Assembly: GCF_030687835.1 (NCBI RefSeq)
Contig: NZ_CP117449.1
Coordinates: forward strand, 4,464,001 to 4,528,000
Length of the DNA: 64,000 bases
From: Pseudomonas hefeiensis
Lineage (GTDB): Bacteria; Pseudomonadota; Gammaproteobacteria; Pseudomonadales; Pseudomonadaceae
Direction of reading: 5' to 3'
The notes under the pieces: model-generated
Told to the model about the DNA's origin: nothing
The model's database searches: none
Seen by the model: only the letters and a program-made list of their open reading frames with translations
Made by a program: the position numbers and the translations under genes
Shown: one piece after another, positions 27,571 through 37,129 of the stretch
How positions within the stretch are numbered: the stretch's first letter is position 1
Layout: each line of letters starts with the position of its first letter

Positions 27571-27587
27571 GCGCAAATATTTTGCGC
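27571..27587. promoter_or_regulatory. putative OhrR operator, copy 2
   Basis: GCGCAAATATTTTGCGC: perfect 7-bp arms around TAT. Same pattern as copy 1, centre-to-centre distance 44 bp (about four helical turns), suggesting cooperative binding on one DNA face. Lies 33 bases before the ohr ATG. Confidence 0.7.
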
Positions 27588-27619
27588 AAAAACAGCAACC
27601 CAGAAACGAGGCTCTCACC

Positions 27620-28039
27620 ATGCAAACTCTCTACACCGCAATCGCAACTTCCACCGGTGGCCGTGATGGTCGGGCAATCTCCAGCGACAACATCCTCGAC
27701 GTCAAACTCGCCACCCCCAAAGAACTCGGCGGTGCAGGTGGCGCGGCAACCAACCCGGAACAGCTATTCGCTGCCGGCTACTCGGCCTGCTTCATCGGCG
27801 CCTTGAAATTCGTCGCAAGCCAAAGCAAGCGCAAAATTCCGGACGACGCCTCGATCACCGCCCATGTCGGCATCGGCCAGATTCCCGGTGGTTTCGGCCT
27901 CGACATCGACCTGCACATCAGCTTGCCCGGTCTGGACCAGGCCGAGGCACAGAGCCTGGTGGACGCCGCTCACCAAGTCTGCCCGTACTCCAACGCCACC
28001 CGCGGCAATGTCGATGTGCGCCTGCACGTCACTGTTTAA
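27620..28039 (+). CDS. ohr: organic hydroperoxide resistance protein Ohr
   Basis: 139-aa OsmC/Ohr-family thiol peroxidase that reduces organic hydroperoxides using lipoyl groups. Active-site cysteines lie in YSACFIGAL (near residue 60) and HQVCPYSNATRGN (near 124); GGAGGAATNPEQLFAAGYSACF is the family signature region. The frame is open for 23 codons upstream, but ATG 27620 with GAGG eight bases ahead gives the standard MQTLYTAIATSTGGRDG start. Induced through OhrR, as two operators precede it. Confidence 0.95.
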   Translation: MQTLYTAIATSTGGRDGRAISSDNILDVKLATPKELGGAGGAATNPEQLFAAGYSACFIGALKFVASQSKRKIPDDASITAHVGIGQIPGGFGLDIDLHISLPGLDQAEAQSLVDAAHQVCPYSNATRGNVDVRLHVTV

Positions 28040-28068
28040 CCAACGTCTTACGGCCTGTATTTAAGGAG

Positions 28069-29090
28069 ATGCACATGAACACCTTCAGCAAAGCCTTGAC
28101 CGGCACCCTTCTGGCACTGAGCGTCGGCAGCGCGTTCGCCGACGGCATCGTCGAACACAACACCCAGGCGTTTCTCGATGCGTTGAATGCCGGCACCGGC
28201 AAGCCATTGGAGCAACTGTCGCCCAAGGACGCCCGCGCGGTACTGGTCGGCGCCCAGGCAGGGGTGAAACTGAGCTTGCCCAAGGCCGACGTCAGCGAGA
28301 AGACCATTGAGGTCGATGGCCAGCCGATCAGCCTGACCATTGTCCGGCCGGCCGGGGTCAAGGGTGAGCTGCCGGTATTCATGTTCTTCCACGGCGGTGG
28401 TTGGGTATTGGGAGATTTCCCAACCCACGAACGGTTGGTTCGGGATCTGGTGGCCGGCTCAGGTGCTGTCGCGGTGTTCGTCAACTACACGCCTTCGCCG
28501 GAAGCGCACTACCCGGTGGCGATCAACCAGGCCTACGCGGCCACAAAATGGGTGGCCGAACACGGCAAGCAGCTCAACGTCGACGGCAAGCGCCTGGCGG
28601 TGGTGGGCAACAGCGTGGGGGGTAACATGGCCGCTGTCGTGGCGCTGATGGCCAAGGACAAAGGTACCCCGGCGATCAAAATTCCAGGCCTTGTTATGGC
28701 CGGTGACCGACGCCAGCTTCGAGACCGCATCCTACAAGCAGTTCGCCGAGGGGCACTTCCTCACCCGCAACATGATGAAGTGGTTCTGGGACAACTACAC
28801 CACCGATGCCGGGCAACGTAACGAGATTTATGCCTCGCCGCTGCGGGCCACCCCTGCACAACTCAAGGGCCTGCCGCCAGCGCTGGTACAGACCGCCGAG
28901 GCCGACGTATTTGCGCGATGAAGGTGAGGCCTACGCGCGCAAACTGGACGCCGCTGGCGTACCGGTCACGGCGGTACGCTACAACGGCATGATTCACGAT
29001 TATGGTTTGCTCAATGTGGTGAGCCAGGTGCCAGCGGTGCGTTCGGCGATGTTGCAGGTGTCGGAGGAGCTCAAGCAACATCTGAAATAA
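28069..29090 (+). pseudogene. secreted alpha/beta hydrolase (acetyl-hydrolase type), doubly frameshifted
   Basis: Alpha/beta hydrolase-3 family enzyme with a signal peptide (about residues 1-23, ending SAFADG), oxyanion-hole HGGGWVLGDF and nucleophile motif GNSVGGN. The product is spread over three frames: 28069 to about 28690, then about 28691-28910, then about 28911-29090 with the catalytic His region MIHDYG. The second break is well explained by one extra T in GTATTTGCG (28907-28914), since removing it restores ADVLRDEGEAYARK; the first lies in 28690-28698 (GLVM/LWPVTD) and fits one extra base or two missing. Intact length would be about 339 aa. Directly downstream of ohr by 29 bases and probably co-transcribed. 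Confidence 0.85.
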
Positions 29091-29103
29091 CTTGTGGCAA
29101 GGG

Positions 29104-29191
29104 CTGTGGGAGCAAGGCTGCCCGCGATGAGAGCGGCACAGTACCTCTGGAACCGAGGTGCCTGAATCGCGAGCAAGCTTTGCTCCCACAC
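29104..29191. repeat. REP doublet
   Basis: CTGTGGGAGCAAGGCTGCCCGCGAT and inverse TCGCGAGCAAGCTTTGCTCCCACA, after the hydrolase pseudogene. Confidence 0.8.
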
Positions 29192-29250
29192 AAGCTTCGC
29201 CACCCGCGCCCTCTGTTCCCGGTGTCTAAACATGATCCAGCAGAAACAAA

Positions 29251-29278
29251 AAAGCCCGACTCAATGGTCGGGCTTTTT
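29251..29278. terminator. bidirectional terminator
   Basis: AAAGCCCGAC-TCAATG-GTCGGGCTTTTT between the hydrolase gene (plus) and efp (minus). Confidence 0.9.
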
Positions 29279-29295
29279 CATACACAAGACTTCGC

Positions 29296-29865
29296 TTATT
29301 TAGCGCGGCCTTTGTAGGAACCGCCTTCGCGGGTATCGATCTCGATCATGTCGCCGATTTCGATGAAGTCAGCGACCGACAGTTCGGTACCGTTCTTCAG
29401 TTTGGCAGGCTTCATTACCTTGCCGGAAGTGTCACCGCGAGCGGAACCTTCGGTGTAGTCAACCTGACGCACGATGGTGGTCGGCAGTTCTACGGATACC
29501 AGACGCTCTTCGAAGAACACCGCTTCGCAGACGTCGGTCATGCCTTCTTCGATGAACGGCAGAACGCTTTCGATGTCTTCGGCATTCAGCTCGTACATGG
29601 TGTAGTCAGTGGTATCCATGAACGTGTAGGTGTCGCCGCTGATGAAGGACAGGGTCGCTTCTTTGCGGTCGAGGATTACATCGTCCAGTTTGTCATCGGC
29701 GCTGTAGACGATCTCGGTCTTGTAACCGGTCAGCAGGTTCTTCAGCTTGGTCTTCATGATCGCGCTGTTACGACCCGACTTGGTGAACTCAGCTTTCTGA
29801 ACCAGCCAAGGATCGTTTTCGAGACGGATCACGGTCCCGGGTTTCAGTTCTTTACCAGTTTTCAT
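29296..29865 (-). CDS. efp: translation elongation factor P
   Basis: 189-aa EF-P that rescues ribosomes stalled at polyproline stretches. The tip of domain I is [10 protein letters not shown] with Arg32, the residue rhamnosylated by EarP in Pseudomonas and relatives, instead of the Lys found in E. coli. The three OB-like domains and the C-terminal [16 protein letters not shown] are standard. earP lies immediately upstream on the same strand with a 48-base gap, so factor and modifier are likely co-expressed. Confidence 0.97.
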   Translation of the reverse strand: MKTGKELKPGTVIRLENDPWLVQKAEFTKSGRNSAIMKTKLKNLLTGYKTEIVYSADDKLDDVILDRKEATLSFISGDTYTFMDTTDYTMYELNAEDIESVLPFIEEGMTDVCEAVFFEERLVSVELPTTIVRQVDYTEGSARGDTSGKVMKPAKLKNGTELSVADFIEIGDMIEIDTREGGSYKGRAK

Positions 29866-29913
29866 TGCGAATATCCGAATTTGGATGGGATTTACAAAAA
29901 TCTAGGCCGCGTA

Positions 29914-31047
29914 TCATAGCCAATTTACATAAAACTTCACCAGCGCTGCGGCAAGATCGGGTCGCGAGGCCTGTTCCAGACACCATGCCTGGGCATGCTC
30001 GAGCAGTTCCTGTTGCTGTTGGTCGACCATTTTCCAGTGTTCGGCCATGTCCTGGCCGGCATTCCAGGATCGCCAGAGGCCGCTGATCGCTTTTTGTGCC
30101 GGCTCCGAAAGACCGTGGGTATACAGCCGGAGAAATGCCTCGAGTTTTTCCAGGTGGACGTCTTCTTCCTGCTGGTAGATATGCCAGAGCAGCGGCCGGC
30201 CAGCCCATTGGGCGCGTACGAAGGAGTCCTCACCCCGCACGGCGTTGAAATCGCAGCACCATAATAGTTGATCGTACTGATCCTGCCGGACGAACGGCAG
30301 CACCTGCACCGTCAGGGCGCCACGTTGATGTACCGCACCGGCCTTCAGGCCATCGATGCCAAGCCAACGCTGGACATCGCCGAGCACCCGCCCTTCGGGG
30401 ATCAACACATGAGAGGCGTGGGGATCGGCCACCATGGCATCGAACCAACTGGCAAGCCCGGCGTTTTCGTAGGCAAACAGCGAGATCAGGCGTGCGCCCG
30501 GCGTCCGCTGGACTCCCAACGCCTCAAGGAAAATCCGTTGCGCCTGGGCATCCTGCTGAAACTGTCGACGCCGCTCCAGAAGGCCGGCTTCACGCAACAG
30601 CCCCCCCGTTCCCTCCCGAAAGCCCGGAAAAAAGAAATACTTCTGCACGTGCTTGTATTTGACCGAGGGCAATCCGTGGCACCCAATGACCCAATCCTCC
30701 GCACTCAGATAATCGAGGTTCATCCACAACGGCGTGGTCTGACGCTCGGCCATCGCGTCCATATAGGCGCTCGGCAACTGGCAGGCAAACGCGGCGATCA
30801 CCACATCGGCGGCTTCGGTGGACGGCCAGCTCTCAGGCCAATGGCACACTTGCACACCCTGCTGCCATTGCTCGCACAGCGTGATATCGATTTGCGGACA
30901 CAATCGCTCGAAGGCTCGCAGGTCATCGACCCATAACCGCACCGCACATTGATGCTCGGCCACCAATTGCCGAGCCAGGCGCCAAGTGACGCCGATGTCG
31001 CCAAAGTTATCGACGACGGTGCAAAAAATATCCCAGCGCACGGTCAT
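29914..31047 (-). CDS. earP: EF-P arginine rhamnosyltransferase EarP
   Basis: 377-aa inverting GT-B glycosyltransferase that transfers rhamnose from dTDP-rhamnose to Arg32 of EF-P. The catalytic aspartates D13 and D17 are present in VVDNFGDIGVTWRLARQL, and the C-terminal half has the DUF2331 nucleotide-sugar region (ALTVQVLPFVRQDQYDQLLWCCDFNAVRGEDS). AGGGAG precedes the ATG by seven bases. Immediately upstream of efp. Confidence 0.95.
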   Translation of the reverse strand: MTVRWDIFCTVVDNFGDIGVTWRLARQLVAEHQCAVRLWVDDLRAFERLCPQIDITLCEQWQQGVQVCHWPESWPSTEAADVVIAAFACQLPSAYMDAMAERQTTPLWMNLDYLSAEDWVIGCHGLPSVKYKHVQKYFFFPGFREGTGGLLREAGLLERRRQFQQDAQAQRIFLEALGVQRTPGARLISLFAYENAGLASWFDAMVADPHASHVLIPEGRVLGDVQRWLGIDGLKAGAVHQRGALTVQVLPFVRQDQYDQLLWCCDFNAVRGEDSFVRAQWAGRPLLWHIYQQEEDVHLEKLEAFLRLYTHGLSEPAQKAISGLWRSWNAGQDMAEHWKMVDQQQQELLEHAQAWCLEQASRPDLAAALVKFYVNWL

Positions 31048-31171
31048 TCCCGACTCCCTGTGGCAAAGGCCCGATTGTCCCGCATTAAACCGATGATGCA
31101 GAAGAGCCGACGGCGATTAATCTTCATGCGACAATCGCCGCCTATCACGTGTTCATTGCCAGGAAGCAGCC

Positions 31172-31558
31172 ATGTCCGATCACCCGCCAGCGCCACGCGT
31201 TACCGCCTTGCAATTGACCGTCAGCATTGCCCTGGGCCTGTGGCTGGGGTTCCTCGCCATCGTGTTGACCGGTTGGCTGCTGTCCAGATTCCTGTTCAAC
31301 GAACAACTGGCGCCAGTGGCAGCGGCCGTGCAGCAATTGGGGCAACCGCCGGCGGTGCAACCGGCCCCGGAACCGCCAACCCCCATGTTCGAGCAATACC
31401 AGCAAAACCTGCAACGAAACGAGCAACGGCAGGCTCTGGATCAAGCCCGCAGCGACCCTCGCAACCTGTCCAACCCCAAGTGCCAGTTCTGGCTACAACA
31501 GGACCAGAATGCGCCCAGTGAAAAGAGCCGTGCCAACGTTTTGCAATTTTGCGATTGA
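31172..31558 (+). CDS. small single-pass membrane protein, unknown function
   Basis: 128 aa. One strong transmembrane segment at about 17-40 (LTVSIALGLWLGFLAIVLTGWLL), then a Pro/Gln-rich stretch (about 55-75) and a Gln/Asn-rich tail with two cysteines (KCQFW, QFCD). Likely anchored in the inner membrane with the tail in the periplasm. The stop at 31558 is two bases before the next gene, so the pair is co-transcribed. I do not recognise the family. Confidence 0.75.
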   Translation: MSDHPPAPRVTALQLTVSIALGLWLGFLAIVLTGWLLSRFLFNEQLAPVAAAVQQLGQPPAVQPAPEPPTPMFEQYQQNLQRNEQRQALDQARSDPRNLSNPKCQFWLQQDQNAPSEKSRANVLQFCD

Positions 31559-31560
31559 TC

Positions 31561-32043
31561 ATGAACAAACAGATCGTCCACCAACTGATTCTCGACAAAC
31601 TCAGGGTTGACCTCAGTATCGCCGAGCGCGCCGCGCAGACGGCCTACGAAACCGCGACCCACGAGGAAAACATCGCCGAGAACAAATACGACACCCTGGG
31701 CCTTGAAGCGTCTTACCTCGCCGCCGGGCAAGCCAGGCGTGTCGAAGAAATCCGCCAGGCCCTCGCCCTTTGCCAGAACCTGGTGCTGCGGCCCTACGAC
31801 GAACAGCGCGGCATTCAGATTGGCACGTTGATCGGGCTGGCGGATGAGGATGACCGCCAGCAATGGTTGTTTCTGGGGCCGGATGCAGCAGGGTTGAAAG
31901 TATCGCTGGTGGGCCAGCCGATCACCGTCATCACCCCTCGCTCACCGCTGGGACGAAGCCTGCTGGGCAAATTCGAAGGGGATGAAGTGGAGATCGTCGT
32001 CGCAGGCGCCCGGCAACAGTTCACTGTCACCGAGGCGATCTAG
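31561..32043 (+). CDS. GreA/GreB-like secondary-channel protein, divergent
   Basis: 160-aa protein with an N-terminal helical hairpin (about 5-75) and a C-terminal GreA_GreB-type FKBP-like domain (about 80-158, GTLIGLADEDDRQQWLFLGP ... VITPRSPLGRSLLGKFEGDEVEI). The tip of the hairpin reads ATHEENIAENKYDTLG, acidic but without the GreA/GreB loop GDxxENAEY; it may therefore bind the polymerase channel with altered activity. The true greB is at 43820. Follows the small membrane protein gene by two bases. Converges with cysB. Confidence 0.78.
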   Translation: MNKQIVHQLILDKLRVDLSIAERAAQTAYETATHEENIAENKYDTLGLEASYLAAGQARRVEEIRQALALCQNLVLRPYDEQRGIQIGTLIGLADEDDRQQWLFLGPDAAGLKVSLVGQPITVITPRSPLGRSLLGKFEGDEVEIVVAGARQQFTVTEAI

Positions 32044-32053
32044 CGCTCACTGT

Positions 32054-33037
<984 letters not shown>

Positions 33038-33139
33038 TCAAAGCAGTTGGACGCCACGGGCATCAGCGACGGTATATAACTATATGAATGGTTGCATTAA
33101 TTAATCTAGAACTTTTTATAAAAAAGCCACTACTTTGCC

Positions 33140-33640
33140 TCAAGACTCCCCCTGACGTCGCCGCTGCACCAGCGGCACCAGGTAGACCGGTACCCGGGAT
33201 AACTGCAATACCCGCGCAGCGGTCCTGCCCAGAGGTGTTTCACCGCTCGCCCCTTGACAGTGACTGCCTAGGATCAGCAAATCGACAGAGAGTTTCGCAG
33301 CCTGTTCGAGAATGACCTGGGATGGATCGCCCTGAAACACCCTGACCGACTTGATCAGTTTCAAGTCCTGCTGCCCCTCACCCAACTCTTCACGAAAGCT
33401 GTCAAGCACCCGCTGTTCAATGTTGGCCATCACCGTATTCAGACCCTGGCGATGAAATTCGTTCAGCGCCTGCTCATCGAGATAACTTTGTAACACCGAC
33501 TCCGCGAACAGCCCCATCGGCTCTACCGCATGCACCACATACAACTCGGCTTCAAACGTCCGTGCCAACGCCAAGGCATGCTGCATCACATAAGGGGCAT
33601 AAAGTCCCAGGTCTGTGGCGTACAGCATCGAACCAATCAT
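33140..33640 (-). CDS. universal stress protein, UspA family
   Basis: 166-aa single Usp domain. Begins MLYATDLGLYAPYVMQHALALA and carries the ATP-binding-type end LLILGSHCQGASGETPLGRTAARVLQLSRVPVYLVP, close to the G-2x-G-9x-G(S/T) motif. An excellent AGGAGGT ribosome-binding site precedes the ATG. Located between the nucleotidase and cysB genes on the same strand; in PAO1 a similar protein (PA1753) is next to cysB. Confidence 0.9.
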   Translation of the reverse strand: MIGSMLYATDLGLYAPYVMQHALALARTFEAELYVVHAVEPMGLFAESVLQSYLDEQALNEFHRQGLNTVMANIEQRVLDSFREELGEGQQDLKLIKSVRVFQGDPSQVILEQAAKLSVDLLILGSHCQGASGETPLGRTAARVLQLSRVPVYLVPLVQRRRQGES

Positions 33641-33736
33641 GTGACCTCCTCGCGTGCCAGAATGGCGGAGATGGATTCAGCTTAGCAGCGCCTTGAGGAG
33701 TACGACGTCTAGCGTAACGTCCCAAACAACGGGCAG

Positions 33737-34642
33737 TTAGAGCTTCACTTCATTACTGATGCCGTGAGGCACATGACCGGTGGCGACCACTTCGCGAGCC
33801 AGCTCGCAGTGGCCGGTCTGGTCGTCGAAAAAGACGTCGGCGGCGAAGGCTTCGAGAAACGCCGATTTGGTCAGGCCACCGAGAAACAGCGACTCATCCA
33901 GACGAATATCCCATTCGCGCAGCGTACGAATGACGCGCTCGTGGGCCGGTGCCGAACGGGCAGTGACCAACGCCGTGCGAATCGGACAGGCGTCTTCGGG
34001 GAACTCGCGTTGCAATGCATTGAGTGCCGCCAGAAACCCCTTGAACGGCCCGCCTCGCAGCGGCTCACGGGCCGCCTGCCGCTCGCTGGCCTGGAACGCA
34101 GCCAGGCCACCGCTCTGATAGACACGCTCGGACTCGTCGGAAAACAGCACCGCATCGCCGTCGAAAGCGATGCGCAGTTCCTCGCTCGCGGCGCGGCTGG
34201 CACCACCCGACAGAATGGTCGCAGCAGCAAATCCGGCGTCCAGGGCACTGCGCACATCTTCAGCGTGGGTGGACAGAAAAAGATCACAGCCGAACGCCTT
34301 CAAATAAGGGTAAGGACTGCGACCGCCGACGAACGCCGCGCGGGAAATCGCCAGCCCATAATGATGAATCGAGTTGAACACTCGCAGGCCGGTGTCGGCG
34401 CTGTTGCGCGACACCAGAACCACCTCGACCCGCGCACGCCCCAGGTGCTCGTTGAGACTCAGCAGCTTTTGTACGAGAGCGAAGGCGTCGCCGGGTTCGA
34501 GGACTTCATCCTCATGCTCAATCTGATATTGCCGGTAGGCCTCGACACCGCCCGACAGGTACACCTTGTGACTTTCACTCAGATCGAACAGCGCACGCGA
34601 TGAAATCGCCAGCACCAGTTTGTCGTCGATGTTGTTTGCCAT
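33737..34642 (-). CDS. 5'-nucleotidase (PF06189 family)
   Basis: 301-aa protein of the 5-nucleotidase family related to mammalian cytosolic 5'-nucleotidase I, expected to dephosphorylate nucleoside monophosphates. Typical segments are LVLAISSRALFDLSESH, VEVVLVSRNSADTGLRVFNSIHHYGL, GGRSPYPYL, DLFLSTHAEDV and FFDDQTGHC, the last resembling a HAD-like metal site. AGGGGAG precedes the ATG. Twenty bases separate it from the reductase gene upstream, suggesting an operon. Confidence 0.88.
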   Translation of the reverse strand: MANNIDDKLVLAISSRALFDLSESHKVYLSGGVEAYRQYQIEHEDEVLEPGDAFALVQKLLSLNEHLGRARVEVVLVSRNSADTGLRVFNSIHHYGLAISRAAFVGGRSPYPYLKAFGCDLFLSTHAEDVRSALDAGFAAATILSGGASRAASEELRIAFDGDAVLFSDESERVYQSGGLAAFQASERQAAREPLRGGPFKGFLAALNALQREFPEDACPIRTALVTARSAPAHERVIRTLREWDIRLDESLFLGGLTKSAFLEAFAADVFFDDQTGHCELAREVVATGHVPHGISNEVKL

Positions 34643-34662
34643 GTCGCTCCCCTTTCGCCCAA

Positions 34663-35616
34663 TCAGCGGTTTCGTCGGTCTATATATGCCAACGCCTGAT
34701 ACAAGGCTTCGATTTTCGGCAGCTCACAACCGGCCCTTTTTGCTGCCGCCAATGGTCGGCTGTAAATAGCCTCCAGCTCCAGCGCGCGCTGGTGGGAGTA
34801 ATCGTGATACATACTCGGCCAGTAGTCGGGCATTTTTTCGGTCATCGCAAACAGATATTCGGCGTAGCCCGGCGCAATGTGGTGGCCGCAAGCCTGAGCG
34901 CCACGCACCACCTCCCCCATCAGAGCCTGGATCAACCCCCGGCTGTCACCATCGGCCATCAACGGCGTGGTACTGGCATCGAGCAGAACCGAAAGGCCGT
35001 TGTACGGCACGTTCCACACCAGTTTCTGCCAGCGCGCCTGCTGCAGGTCGGGCATGGCCTGGGAGTCCACACCGGCGGTACGGAACAGTCCTGCCCCCTG
35101 CTCGACAATCGCCATGCGTTCAGCCTGATCGCGGCAAGGACCACTGTGGTAACCGATGTTGACTGCACCCAGGGCCTGGTGGGCGATGACGCCAGGAGCG
35201 ACGCGATGTACACAGATCAGGCACAGACCGCCCAGCAGGTGCAGTGAATCAGGCAGCAACGGTCGAAGGTCGTCTTCAACATCAAGGCCATTCTGCAGCA
35301 ACAGGACTTTCGCCCCCTCAGCGGCGGCCTGGATGATCGCCGGGGCCAGGTCGGCATTGCTGGTGGTCTTGGCCCCGACCAATAGCCAGTCGCAGGGTGG
35401 CATGTCGGCTGCTGAACGATACGCCTGGACCGGGTTGAGCGTCAGCGCGCCGTGAACCGCGCTGTCGACTCGCAAACCGCCCTCGGCCACCGGCCCAAAT
35501 TCACTGCGCAGTAAAAAGTGCACGTCAAAACCGGCCCGAGCCAGCATCACCCCATAGAACCCGCCGATCGCACCGGTGCCGATTATCCCGATCCGCGGTT
35601 TAACGCCTGCCTGCAT
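34663..35616 (-). CDS. 2-dehydropantoate 2-reductase family (PanE/ApbA-like)
   Basis: 317-aa NADP-dependent ketopantoate reductase-like protein. The Rossmann motif IGIIGTGAIGGFYG starts near residue 9; the catalytic-Lys region is QARWQKLVWNVPYNGLSVLL. ATG 35616 has AGAGGAG about nine bases upstream; the frame is open 53 codons further but lacks a ribosome-binding site there. Being a second-type PanE paralogue, its role in pantothenate synthesis is not certain. Confidence 0.85.
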   Translation of the reverse strand: MQAGVKPRIGIIGTGAIGGFYGVMLARAGFDVHFLLRSEFGPVAEGGLRVDSAVHGALTLNPVQAYRSAADMPPCDWLLVGAKTTSNADLAPAIIQAAAEGAKVLLLQNGLDVEDDLRPLLPDSLHLLGGLCLICVHRVAPGVIAHQALGAVNIGYHSGPCRDQAERMAIVEQGAGLFRTAGVDSQAMPDLQQARWQKLVWNVPYNGLSVLLDASTTPLMADGDSRGLIQALMGEVVRGAQACGHHIAPGYAEYLFAMTEKMPDYWPSMYHDYSHQRALELEAIYSRPLAAAKRAGCELPKIEALYQALAYIDRRNR

Positions 35617-35674
35617 GATTGCCACTCCTCTGGTAAAACAGCCCATGCGCATCATTACATAGGAGCCGGCCAAC

Positions 35675-35699
35675 GTGGCGGGGGGCTTGCTCCCGCCAG
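35675..35699. repeat. short inverted repeat, REP-like
   Basis: GTGGCGGG-GGGCTTG-CTCCCGCCA: about 7-8 bp arms around a GCTT-containing loop, upstream of the panE-like gene. Resembles a different Pseudomonas REP class. Confidence 0.45.
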
Positions 35700-35910
35700 G
35701 CCGTTCCACCTTCGAGCGCAGCAGGCCCTTTTGTGAGCACAGCATACTCAAGCGCGAACAAGCTCCTCGGGACAATTAAACCCGTGCCTGCCCATTGTCG
35801 AGCAACCTCGTAACGCGCTAAGGTTCGGCTCCCCGACGCGCTTAAATCCGCTGTGCACCGCCGCGCGGGGATCGCTGGCGGCCGGCACCCGTGACCTGAC
35901 GAGTAACACG

Positions 35911-36987
35911 ATGGCTGATTTACCGATCAATGACCTAAACGTCGCCTCCAACGAGACCCTCATCACGCCTGACCAGCTCAAGCGCGATATCCCCTTGAGC
36001 GACGCTGCACTGCGCACCGTGACCAAGGGCCGGGAAGTCATTCGCAATATTCTCGACGGCACCGACCATCGCCTGTTCGTGGTCATCGGGCCCTGCTCGA
36101 TCCATGACATCAAGGCCGCCCACGAATATGCCGAACGCCTGAAAGTGCTGGCGGCGGAAGTCTCCGACACCCTGTACCTGGTGATGCGGGTGTATTTCGA
36201 AAAGCCGCGCACCACCGTCGGCTGGAAAGGCCTGATCAACGACCCGTACCTGGACGACTCCTTCAAGATCCAGGACGGCCTGCACATCGGTCGCCAATTG
36301 CTGCTGGACCTCGCCGAAATGGGCCTGCCCACCGCTACCGAAGCCCTGGACCCGATCTCCCCGCAGTACTTGCAGGACCTGATCAGTTGGTCGGCCATCG
36401 GTGCACGGACCACCGAATCCCAGACTCACCGTGAAATGGCTTCGGGCCTGTCCTCGGCCGTAGGCTTCAAGAACGGCACCGACGGTGGTCTCACCGTGGC
36501 AATCAACGCCCTGCAATCGGTTTCCAGCCCTCACCGCTTCCTGGGCATCAACCAGGAAGGCGGCGTGTCGATCGTCACCACCAAGGGCAACGCCTATGGT
36601 CACGTGGTGTTGCGCGGTGGCAACGGCAAGCCGAACTACGACTCGGTCAGCGTCGCGCTGTGTGAACAGGCGCTGAACAAGGCCAAGATCAAGCCGAACA
36701 TCATGGTCGACTGCAGTCACGCCAACTCCAACAAGGATCCGGCGCTGCAACCGCTGGTGATGGAAAATGTGGCCAACCAGATCCTGGAAGGCAACCAGTC
36801 GATTATCGGTCTGATGGTCGAAAGCCATCTGAACTGGGGCTGCCAGGCGATCCCCAAGGATCTGGCGGACTTGCAGTACGGCGTGTCCATCACCGATGCC
36901 TGCATTGACTGGAGCGCAACCGAGAACACCCTGCGCAGCATGCACGCCAAGCTCAAGGACGTGTTGCCTAAACGTCAGCGCGGCTAA
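35911..36987 (+). CDS. aroF: class I DAHP synthase
   Basis: 358-aa 3-deoxy-7-phosphoheptulonate synthase of the AroFGH type, entry step of aromatic amino acid synthesis. Signatures: VIGPCSIHD (PEP site), MRVYFEKPRTTVGWKGLINDP, TEALDPISPQY, SWSAIGARTTESQTHREMASGLS and the metal site MVDCSHANSNKD. Which aromatic amino acid inhibits it cannot be told from sequence with confidence; the PAO1 equivalent (PA1750) is usually described as tyrosine-sensitive. The gene stands alone on the plus strand and ends in a bidirectional terminator. Confidence 0.93.
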   Translation: MADLPINDLNVASNETLITPDQLKRDIPLSDAALRTVTKGREVIRNILDGTDHRLFVVIGPCSIHDIKAAHEYAERLKVLAAEVSDTLYLVMRVYFEKPRTTVGWKGLINDPYLDDSFKIQDGLHIGRQLLLDLAEMGLPTATEALDPISPQYLQDLISWSAIGARTTESQTHREMASGLSSAVGFKNGTDGGLTVAINALQSVSSPHRFLGINQEGGVSIVTTKGNAYGHVVLRGGNGKPNYDSVSVALCEQALNKAKIKPNIMVDCSHANSNKDPALQPLVMENVANQILEGNQSIIGLMVESHLNWGCQAIPKDLADLQYGVSITDACIDWSATENTLRSMHAKLKDVLPKRQRG

Positions 36988-37070
36988 AAGGATCGCAGCC
37001 TCGTTGCACTCGACAGCTCCTACGCCGGCTATGCGTAAGAGCTGACGAAGCCTGCGATCTTTGCTCTCCT
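36988..37070. repeat. dispersed Pseudomonas intergenic repeat (GCGATCTTT family)
   Basis: GATCGCAGCCTCGTTGCACTC ... AGCTCCTACGCCGG ... AGCTGACGAAGCCTGCGATCTTTG, imperfect inverted repeat related to 8884-9006, right after the DAHP synthase stop. Confidence 0.6.
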
Positions 37071-37078
37071 CAAGGCAT

Positions 37079-37114
37079 AAAAAAACGCCGGGCTTTTCAG
37101 CCCGGCGTTTTTTT
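37079..37114. terminator. bidirectional terminator
   Basis: A run, CGCCGGGC-TTTTCA-GCCCGGCG, seven T; ends the DAHP synthase gene and the convergent acetyltransferase gene. Confidence 0.92.
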
Positions 37115-37129
37115 GGGGTATCCGTTGAA

